Below are positions 8,571 to 14,349 of a stretch of 19,294 nt of DNA, piece by piece. Below the pieces are notes generated by a model. It saw only the letters and a list, made by a program, of their open reading frames with translations, searched no databases and was not told the DNA's origin. How positions within the stretch are numbered: the stretch's first letter is position 1; every line of letters begins with the position of its first letter. The stretch covers positions 1 through 19,294 of the forward strand of contig CAIYOB010001162.1 of the NCBI GenBank assembly GCA_903927685.1, written 5' to 3'. The position numbers and the translations under genes are program-made. The stretch comes from an uncultured Planctomycetaceae bacterium (GTDB lineage: Bacteria; Planctomycetota; Planctomycetia; Pirellulales; Pirellulaceae).

Positions 8571-8984
8571 TTAGCGGATACCTGCCAAGGTGGCGGTTAA
8601 ATCGACCCGTTTAGCCTCAGCCCAGAGGTTTTCCAGATCGTAGTAACTGCGGGCCTCGTCGTCAAAGAGGTGAATCACGACGTTGCCATAGTCGAGCACG
8701 ATCCAGCGGCTCTCGGCGTAGCCTTCGATCCTCAGGCGCCGGTCCCCCAGTTCTTCCTGCAGGACACGATCGATTTCTTCGCTCATCGCGTGCAGCTGTC
8801 GGCGACTGGTGCCGGTGGCGATGACAAAATAGTCAAACACGACCGTCACGTCGCGCAGGTCTAAAACGACCAGATCGCGGCCGCGGTTTTCGGCGGCCGT
8901 CCGCGCTGCAGCGAGCGCCAGCTCCAGACCTTGCGGCGGATCTGCCGAGACAACCGCCTTGGATTTCGTTGGGGATTTCGCCAC
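8571..8984 (-). CDS. rsfS: Ribosome silencing factor RsfS (Iojap family)
   Basis: RsfS binds ribosomal protein uL14 on the 50S subunit and blocks joining with 30S, lowering translation in stationary phase or starvation. The product is 137 residues. The family core is clear: 'RGRDLVVLDLRDVTVVFDYFVIATGTSRRQLHAMSEEI', then 'GYAESRWIVLDYGNVVIHLFDDEARSYYDLENLW'. The longest frame would begin at 9218 and run into the RNase P RNA. I instead place the start at a GTG at 8984, preceded by AGGAAAGGG, a strong Shine-Dalgarno sequence at good spacing. The resulting length is normal for the family. A sigma70-like promoter lies 80-108 bases upstream of this start, and argS follows seven bases downstream. 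Confidence 0.93.
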   Translation of the reverse strand: MAKSPTKSKAVVSADPPQGLELALAAARTAAENRGRDLVVLDLRDVTVVFDYFVIATGTSRRQLHAMSEEIDRVLQEELGDRRLRIEGYAESRWIVLDYGNVVIHLFDDEARSYYDLENLWAEAKRVDLTATLAGIR

Positions 8985-9063
8985 GCAGCCCTTTCCTGAA
9001 TGTGCGGCCTCCGGCGCCGCGCCGGCGGTCCAGGGAACCGAGTATCCGTCTACCGATCGCCGT

Positions 9064-9092
9064 ATTCTACCGCTTATAGACGCCGATGTCAT
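9064..9092 (-). promoter_or_regulatory. Sigma70-like promoter for rsfS-argS
   Basis: On the minus strand, ATGACA (9092-9087) is followed by a 17-base spacer and TAGAAT (9069-9064). This is five of six matches to TTGACA and five of six to TATAAT at ideal spacing. It lies between the 3' end of rnpB and the GTG start of rsfS, leaving a leader of roughly 70 bases. This is read from sequence only. Confidence 0.5.
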
Positions 9093-9126
9093 CCGGGCAG
9101 GTTCGGGGGAACCGGCCAAGAAAAGG

Positions 9127-9549
9127 CTCGAAGCGGACCTGTAAGCCGGGTTCTGTCCCTCGACAAGCGAGGGGGCGGGCATTTCTCTAGGACGCCGATT
9201 GCCCGGCGCCTCCAGCAACCTACCCGGGAGTCGGTAGCGAACCGGACCGGCTCGCGCCCGCCAAAGGCGAGCTGCTCCCTGTTTGGTCTTGCTCCGGGTG
9301 GGGTTTACCCTGCCAGCCGAGTCACCTCGACTGCGGTGCGCTCTTACCGCACCATTTCACCCTTGCCTGATCCGGGGTCTGCGTCAGACGCGGACCCCAG
9401 CCATCGGCGGTGTGTTTTCTGTGGCACTTTCCCTGGCCTCGCGGCCGGTCGGCGTTACCGACCACCCTGTCCTGCGGAGCCCGGACTTTCCTCCCGCCGC
9501 GAGCCGTCCGAGGACGGCTCCGACCGGCGACCGCCCGGTCCACTTCGAG
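9127..9549 (-). ncRNA. rnpB: RNase P RNA, bacterial type A
   Basis: This is the catalytic RNA that trims 5' leaders from pre-tRNAs. The universal block GGAGGAAAGTCCGGGCTCC is at 9494-9476, and the 3' block ACAGAACCCGGCTTAC is at 9156-9141. Their CCGGG and CCCGG parts pair to form the catalytic P4 helix. The ends are set by P1: 9549-9537 pairs with 9139-9127 over 13 positions, with a single G-U wobble. Just inside the 5' end, 9520-9501 forms an 8-bp hairpin with a four-base loop (P3). 'AGAGAAATGCC' lies near the 3' end, as in other bacterial RNase P RNAs. Length is about 420 nt, normal for type A. The exact mature ends could shift by about three bases at either side, since the last three base pairs of P1 may belong to the precursor. 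The 3' side is followed by CCTTTTCTT, which might help termination. Confidence 0.96.
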
Positions 9550-9561
9550 ATCTTCACTGCC

Positions 9562-9567
9562 ATTGTA
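9562..9567 (-). promoter_or_regulatory. Possible -10 element of the rnpB promoter
   Basis: TACAAT on the minus strand lies 13-18 bases before the first base of P1, which would put the transcription start close to the RNase P RNA 5' end. No good -35 hexamer is visible at 16-18 bases upstream, so the call rests on the -10 and its position only. Confidence 0.35.
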
Positions 9568-9729
9568 ACGCTCTGTCGAGCGGAGGGCGACTCCGGACTG
9601 GCGGTCCGGTGCGGCAATCCGGATTGGCAGTTCGTCCTGCCGGGCGAATCCTCCAGCCTGTGGTTTCTTCGTTCCGCCGCATGGACCGGCACCGCGTCCA
9701 GGCCCCCCGGTCCGCCCCTTCCACGTGGA

Positions 9730-9759
9730 TGGACAATTCGACCGCCAGCCTGCTACAAT
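9730..9759 (+). promoter_or_regulatory. Sigma70-like promoter for the ABC exporter operon
   Basis: TGGACA (9730-9735), an 18-base spacer and TACAAT (9754-9759) match the -35/-10 consensus well. It sits 79 bases before the ATG of the adaptor gene. The 289 bases between rnpB and this operon hold no gene that I can support. They seem to contain only this promoter and the divergent rnpB promoter. Confidence 0.5.
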
Positions 9760-9838
9760 CCTCGCGGTGGTCATCCCGGTCGGCAGGTTTCGTCGGGAAT
9801 CCGCGCGGGGTTGAAGGCTTGTCTGGGCTGGAGCAAGT

Positions 9839-11245
9839 ATGTCGTCCTCGGATGGTTTGGCGGCGCTGAGAATTGATCGGAGTCGCCGTCGTCGTCGATT
9901 GTCGCCTTGGGTCTGGGTGACCTTGATCGCCGTCATTGCGATGGGCGCCTTGGCGCCGCAGCTGCTCCAGGGATTACAAACTCCGGAGGTCGAAGTCGCC
10001 GCCGCGGTCCGCATCTCCGCGGCGGGCGAGGCGACGGACGGCAGCCCCGAACTGACGGCGGCAGGCTATGTCGTGGCCGACCGCCAATCGGTGTTGGCGG
10101 CCAAGTTCACGGGCCGGCTTGCCAAGCTGAACGTGGCCGAAGCGGAGTTCGTCAAACAGGGGGACGTGGTCGGCGAACTGGACCACAGCGAGCTGGATGC
10201 GACGATTGTCCAGGCCGAGGCGGAGGTAGCCGAGGCGGCGGCGGAAAGCCAGCGACTGGCCCGGCTGGCCGACCAGGCGGACGCCGAATTGGCCGCGGCC
10301 CAAGCGCCTCTGGAAACGCTGGTGGCCGAGAACAAGCAGTACGAAATCCTGCTGGCGGACGCCAAACGCCGCCTGGCTCGCGACGAAAAACTGGCGGCCA
10401 GTTCGGCCGTCGGCGAGTCGGAAGTCGAGGACCGCCGCACGGAAGTGCTGGGAATGGAGGCCAAGATCGCCTGGACCAAGCAGCGCAGGTTCGAGGCGGA
10501 ACGGCAGGTCGCGGTGGTCCAAGCCCAGGCGGCCGCCGCCCGCGCCGCGGTCGTATCCGCCGAGGCCCGCGGACAGTCCGCGGCAGCCCGGGTCAAGGTC
10601 CTGGAAAGTCAGCGTGAGGAGTCGTTCATCCGGGCGCCGTTTGACGGCATGGTGACCGAGAAGGCTGCGGAAGTCGGCGAAATTGTGGCTCCGATCAGCA
10701 TCGGCGGCTCGATGGCCCGCGGCTCGATCGTCACCGTGGCCGATTGGGCTTCGCTGCAAGCCGAAGTGGACGTGGCAGAGGCCCAACTGGCGCGGGTCAA
10801 GGCCGGCCAGCGGGCGGCGATCACGGTCGACGCCATTCCCGACAAGGTCTTTCCCGGCAAGGTCCGCCGCATCCTGCCTCGCGCCGACCGCAGCAAGGCG
10901 ACGGTCAAGGTCCGCGTGGATTTCCTCGCCCGCGACGAACAGGCCGTCCTGCCCGAGATGGGCGTGCGGGTCCGCTTCCTGCCGGACAACGCGCCCGCGG
11001 GAATCGAAACCGGCGCGGTGCGGGACAAGATTCTGGTCCCCAAGGCGGCGATCCTGTCCGGCCCGGACGGTAGCTTTGTCTGGGTCGTGGCCGACGACAC
11101 GGCCAGCCGGCACGCCGTCCAAGTCGGCGCGGATGCCGGCGAACGCGTCGAGGTCGTCCGTGGCGTGAACGCCGGCCAGCGGGTGGTGGTCCGCGGCGGC
11201 GAGCGGTTTAGCGGAGACAGTGTCCCGGTGCGGATCGCGGAGTAG
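9839..11245 (+). CDS. Periplasmic adaptor (membrane fusion protein, HlyD/RND-MFP family) of an ABC exporter
   Basis: The 468-residue adaptor is predicted to bridge an inner-membrane transporter to an outer-membrane channel. An Arg-rich N-terminus (residues 15-20) precedes a single membrane segment (~22-42), so the protein is anchored in the inner membrane and exposed to the periplasm. A lipoyl/barrel-sandwich half (~75-115) with 'GRLAKLNVAEAEFVKQGDVVGELD' comes next. It is followed by a long Ala/Glu/Arg-rich coiled-coil hairpin (~117-255), the second lipoyl half ('IRAPFDGMVTEKAAEVGEIV', ~260-280) and a beta-barrel ('LQAEVDVAEAQLARVKAGQRAAITVDA'). The C-terminal membrane-proximal domain contains 'GVNAGQRVVVRGGERF'. 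GGAG five bases upstream supports the ATG start. The ATPase gene begins six bases after this stop, and context identifies it as the MacA/DevB-like subunit of the exporter encoded downstream. Confidence 0.92.
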   Translation: MSSSDGLAALRIDRSRRRRRLSPWVWVTLIAVIAMGALAPQLLQGLQTPEVEVAAAVRISAAGEATDGSPELTAAGYVVADRQSVLAAKFTGRLAKLNVAEAEFVKQGDVVGELDHSELDATIVQAEAEVAEAAAESQRLARLADQADAELAAAQAPLETLVAENKQYEILLADAKRRLARDEKLAASSAVGESEVEDRRTEVLGMEAKIAWTKQRRFEAERQVAVVQAQAAAARAAVVSAEARGQSAAARVKVLESQREESFIRAPFDGMVTEKAAEVGEIVAPISIGGSMARGSIVTVADWASLQAEVDVAEAQLARVKAGQRAAITVDAIPDKVFPGKVRRILPRADRSKATVKVRVDFLARDEQAVLPEMGVRVRFLPDNAPAGIETGAVRDKILVPKAAILSGPDGSFVWVVADDTASRHAVQVGADAGERVEVVRGVNAGQRVVVRGGERFSGDSVPVRIAE

Positions 11246-11251
11246 ACCGCC

Positions 11252-11962
11252 GTGAACTCAGAGCCCATCATCGAACTGCGCCGCGTCAGCAAGCTGTACC
11301 ACAAGGGCGATGCCGACATCCACCCCTTGGACGAGCTGAGCCTGACGATCGACCGGGGCGACTTCGTCGCGCTGATGGGGCCCTCCGGTTCCGGCAAGAC
11401 GACACTCCTGAATCTCCTGGGCGGCCTGGACACGCCGACGTGCGGCGAAGTCATCGTCTGCGGCCAGGATCTGACCCAGCTCAGTTCGCGCGAGCTGGCC
11501 GGGTGGCGCAGCGAGCACGTGGCCTACATCTTCCAAGCCTACAACCTGCTGCCCGTGCTGACCGCGCTGCAGAACGTCGAACTGCCGCTGACCCTGCTGC
11601 CGTTGAGTCGCCGCGAGCGGCGCGAGCACGCGCTCCAGGCGCTGGAGATCGTCGGCTTGGCCGACCGCCTGAACCACCGGCCGGATGAATTGTCCGGCGG
11701 CCAGGAGCAGCGCGTGGCGATCGCTCGAGCCCTGGCGTCCGACCCCGAGATCTTGCTGGCCGACGAGCCCACGGGCGACCTGGACGCCCATTCCGCGGAA
11801 GAGATCATGGCCCTGCTGATCGCCTTGAATCGCGAGTTTGGCAAGACGATCATCGTCGTCACGCACGACCCCAAGGTGGCGCACGTGGCGCATCGGCAGT
11901 TGCACTTGGAAAAAGGCGTGCTGACCAAGGACGTCGAGACGGCGGGCCGCGACCGATACTGA
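11252..11962 (+). CDS. ABC transporter ATP-binding protein (MacB/LolD-like)
   Basis: The 236-residue cytoplasmic ATPase powers the two permeases encoded next. Walker A is 'GPSGSGKTT' and a Q-loop follows at 'YIFQAYNLLPVLTALQNVELPL', a pattern typical of the MacB/LolD/FtsE group. The signature is 'LSGGQEQRVAIARAL', Walker B is 'ILLADEPTGDLD', and the switch histidine is in 'IIVVTHDPKVA'. The signature has QEQR where the group usually has QQQR. The start is a GTG at 11252, six bases after the adaptor stop. The permease gene follows after 15 bases. Unlike MacB of E. coli, ATPase and permease are separate chains. Confidence 0.95.
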   Translation: MNSEPIIELRRVSKLYHKGDADIHPLDELSLTIDRGDFVALMGPSGSGKTTLLNLLGGLDTPTCGEVIVCGQDLTQLSSRELAGWRSEHVAYIFQAYNLLPVLTALQNVELPLTLLPLSRRERREHALQALEIVGLADRLNHRPDELSGGQEQRVAIARALASDPEILLADEPTGDLDAHSAEEIMALLIALNREFGKTIIVVTHDPKVAHVAHRQLHLEKGVLTKDVETAGRDRY

Positions 11963-11977
11963 CCGGACACTGCACCC

Positions 11978-13150
11978 ATGCGACTGCTGCTGCTGAACCT
12001 CCTGCGCAAACCGCTCCGCACGCTGCTGACCGTGTTCGGCGTCGGGGTCGCCCTGTTCCTGTTCTGCTTCCTGGAAATCGTGCTCAATGCTTTCCAGGCC
12101 GGCGTGAACATGGCCGACGCCTCGCGGCTGGTCGTCCAGCACAAGGAATCGATCATTTTCGAGTTGCCGATGTCGTATCGCTCGCTGATCGCCCAGACCG
12201 AAGGCGTCATCGGCGTGACCAGCGCGTCCTGGTTCGGGGCGCTGTCCCAGGAGCCGGGTCCGGACGGGAAAAAGCGGGAAGAATTCTTTGCCCAGTTCGC
12301 CACGGACATCGACAGCTACCTGCCGCTGTATCCCGAAATGTCCATCCCGCCAGAGCAATTGGTCGAGTTGCGCAACGACCGGATGGGGTGCATCCTGGGG
12401 GCCAAGATCGCCGAGCGGCTGGGCAAGAAGCTGGGCGACCGGCTGGTGCTCCGCAGTACGATCTGGACGCAGAAGAACGGCTCGTCGCTGTGGGAGTTCA
12501 ACGTGCGGGCGCTGTACACGACCGACTCGCCCACCTTCGACCAGACGATGATGCTGTTTCCGCTCAAGCGGTTTGACGAAGCCCGGCAGTTCGGCCAGGG
12601 CCAGGTCGGCTTGTATATCCTGGGTATTGCCGATCCGAGCCGCTCCAGTCAGATCGCCTCGGCCATCGATTCCCGGTTCGCCAACAGTCCCTTTGAAACG
12701 CGGAGCATGACCGAGAAGGCGTTCAATCTGCAATTCGTCAGCATGCTGGGCAACTTTCAACTGTTGCTGCGGTCGATCGGCAGCGCCGTCGTGCTGACCA
12801 TGCTGTTGGTCTCGGCCAACACGATGATGATGAGCGCCCGCGAGCGGACGCGCGAGATGGGCATCCTGAAAGCCATCGGCTTCTCCGACGGCCACGTGTT
12901 CCTGCTGTTGATCGGCGAGGCGCTCGCCATCTCTTTGTTCGGCGCCGCCGCGGGCGTGGGCCTGGCCTGGCTGCTGACCAACGTCCTGCAATTCAACCCC
13001 AAGCCGGATTTCTTTCCGATCTTCTTTCTGCCCGAGGCGTCCGTCCTGGCCGCCGTGGGCCTGGCGGTGGCGACGGGATTCCTGAGCGGCATTGTCCCGG
13101 CCGTGACGGGGATGCGGCTCAAAGCGACGGAGGCGCTGCGGAGCGTGTGA
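11978..13150 (+). CDS. ABC exporter permease 1 (FtsX/MacB type)
   Basis: The 390-residue inner-membrane protein has the four-helix MacB/FtsX layout. The first membrane segment is at ~13-36 ('TLLTVFGVGVALFLFCFL') and is followed by a large periplasmic domain (~40-255). Three more segments lie at ~265-288, ~308-335 and ~352-375. The cytoplasmic loop 'SARERTREMGILKAIGFSDGHV' after segment 2 is the FtsX-domain hallmark and contacts the ATPase. The C-terminus 'GMRLKATEALRSV' is also typical. It pairs with the permease encoded immediately downstream, presumably as a heterodimer. Such mechanotransmission-type exporters usually move substrates from the periplasm outward. The substrate is unknown. Confidence 0.92.
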   Translation: MRLLLLNLLRKPLRTLLTVFGVGVALFLFCFLEIVLNAFQAGVNMADASRLVVQHKESIIFELPMSYRSLIAQTEGVIGVTSASWFGALSQEPGPDGKKREEFFAQFATDIDSYLPLYPEMSIPPEQLVELRNDRMGCILGAKIAERLGKKLGDRLVLRSTIWTQKNGSSLWEFNVRALYTTDSPTFDQTMMLFPLKRFDEARQFGQGQVGLYILGIADPSRSSQIASAIDSRFANSPFETRSMTEKAFNLQFVSMLGNFQLLLRSIGSAVVLTMLLVSANTMMMSARERTREMGILKAIGFSDGHVFLLLIGEALAISLFGAAAGVGLAWLLTNVLQFNPKPDFFPIFFLPEASVLAAVGLAVATGFLSGIVPAVTGMRLKATEALRSV

Positions 13151-13152
13151 CC

Positions 13153-14325
13153 ATGGCGATCCCGATCGGCTACAGCTTGCGCAGCATCGCCGTGCGAAAA
13201 GGCTCGTCGGCCATGGCCGTCGGCGGCATCGCGCTGGTCGTCGTGGTGTTCGCCACGCTGTTGTCGCTGGCCGCGGGCTTCCAGCGGGTCGTCGAGACGT
13301 CCGGCAGTCCGCACAACGTGATCGTCATCCGCAAGGGGGCCGAAGCCGAATTGCAGAGCCAGGTGATGCGGGACACGGCGCGGGTCATCGGCGAGTTGCC
13401 GATCGTCGCCGAGGAAGGCGGCCGCAAGCTGGTCGTCTTCGAGAGCGTCATCATCCTGGCCCGGCCCAAGCGGGGCGGCGGCGAGACGAATGTGACGGTT
13501 CGCGGCGCGGCGCCGCTGGCCCGGGCGGTACATGCCGACGTGCGGCTGACGCAAGGCCGCTGGTACACGCCGGGCTCGAACGAAGCCGTGCTGGGCGTGG
13601 GCCTGGCCCGCCGGCTCCGCGATCTCGGCCTGGGCCAGACGCTGACCGTGGGCCGCAACACCTGGCATATCGTGGGACTGTTCGAGGCCGGCGGCAGCGC
13701 GCTGGAATCGGAACTGTGGATGGACGGCGACCTGCTGCAGAGCCTGTTCCACCGCGACGACGTGTACCAATCCGTGCTGTTCCGGGCCGCCGGCGGCGCC
13801 CGCGAGGCGGCCCGGCGGATCAACGCGTTGACCGAAACCGACCTGCGCCTGCGGGCCATGCAGGCGCTGACCGAGAAAGAGTACTACCAGAAGCAGGCCA
13901 AGTTGATGGCGGATGTGATCACGATCCTGGGCGGGATCCTGACCGCGGTCATGTCGGCCGGGGCGATTGCCGGGGCGATGAACACCATGTACGCCGCGGT
14001 CAGTCAGCGGCGCCGCGAGATCGGCTGCCTGCTGTCGATGGGCTTTACGCCCGAAGCCGTGTGGGTCGCGTTCATGCTCGAGTCGCTGTCGCTGGCCGCC
14101 CTGGGTGCCGCCGTCGGCTGTGCCGTCTCGTTGGCCTTCAACGGCCTGAAGACGGGCATGACCAACTGGGCGACCTTCTCGGAAACCGCCTTCGAGTTCC
14201 GCGTCACGCCGCAAATCCTGGCCGGCGCCGCCTTGATCTCCCTGGCGATGGGCTTCGTCGGCGGCGTGCTGCCCGCCTTTCGCGCCGCGCGGATGAAAGT
14301 CGTGGACGCGCTGCGCCGGGCGTAA
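13153..14325 (+). CDS. ABC exporter permease 2 (FtsX/MacB type)
   Basis: This is the second permease of the operon, 390 residues from the ATG at 13153. GGAG nine bases upstream supports that start, while an in-frame GTG at 13147 overlaps the previous stop and is only three bases from the same Shine-Dalgarno. Membrane segments lie at ~20-42, ~255-280, ~300-325 and ~350-378. The periplasmic MacB core domain contains 'VTVRGAAPLARAVHADVRLTQGRWYTPGSNEAVLGVGLARRL', a close fit to MacB-type permeases. The FtsX loop is 'SQRRREIGCLLSMGFTPEAV', and the protein ends 'FRAARMKVVDALRRA'. The two permeases are equal in length but differ clearly in sequence, so they are diverged paralogues rather than a recent duplication. 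This is the last gene of the operon. Confidence 0.93.
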   Translation: MAIPIGYSLRSIAVRKGSSAMAVGGIALVVVVFATLLSLAAGFQRVVETSGSPHNVIVIRKGAEAELQSQVMRDTARVIGELPIVAEEGGRKLVVFESVIILARPKRGGGETNVTVRGAAPLARAVHADVRLTQGRWYTPGSNEAVLGVGLARRLRDLGLGQTLTVGRNTWHIVGLFEAGGSALESELWMDGDLLQSLFHRDDVYQSVLFRAAGGAREAARRINALTETDLRLRAMQALTEKEYYQKQAKLMADVITILGGILTAVMSAGAIAGAMNTMYAAVSQRRREIGCLLSMGFTPEAVWVAFMLESLSLAALGAAVGCAVSLAFNGLKTGMTNWATFSETAFEFRVTPQILAGAALISLAMGFVGGVLPAFRAARMKVVDALRRA

Positions 14326-14345
14326 GGCCGTTCCACGGGACGGCC
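14326..14345. terminator. Hairpin filling the gap between two convergent genes
   Basis: An 8-bp stem (GGCCGTTC with GGACGGCC, one T-G wobble) closes a four-base loop (CACG). It begins on the base right after the TAA of permease 2 and ends four bases before the stop of the GH99-like gene on the other strand. No T-run follows on either side, so a classic intrinsic terminator is not proven. Position and symmetry suggest a bidirectional transcript end or 3'-stability element. Confidence 0.5.
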
Positions 14346-14349
14346 CGGT

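Noticed and set aside
9000..9869. Plus-strand frame of 289 residues (and a second one at 9283-9876) across the RNase P RNA
   Set aside because: The region is the RNase P RNA on the other strand plus promoter sequence, and the products look random.
11258..12991. 577-residue open frame on the minus strand, antisense to the ABC ATPase and permease 1
   Set aside because: It is His/Gln/Arg-rich low-complexity sequence spanning two well-supported genes, with no domain and no Shine-Dalgarno support seen.
12757..14214. 485-residue open frame on the minus strand, antisense to both permeases
   Set aside because: The plus-strand permeases have clear FtsX motifs. This frame is Arg/Gln/His-rich without family similarity.
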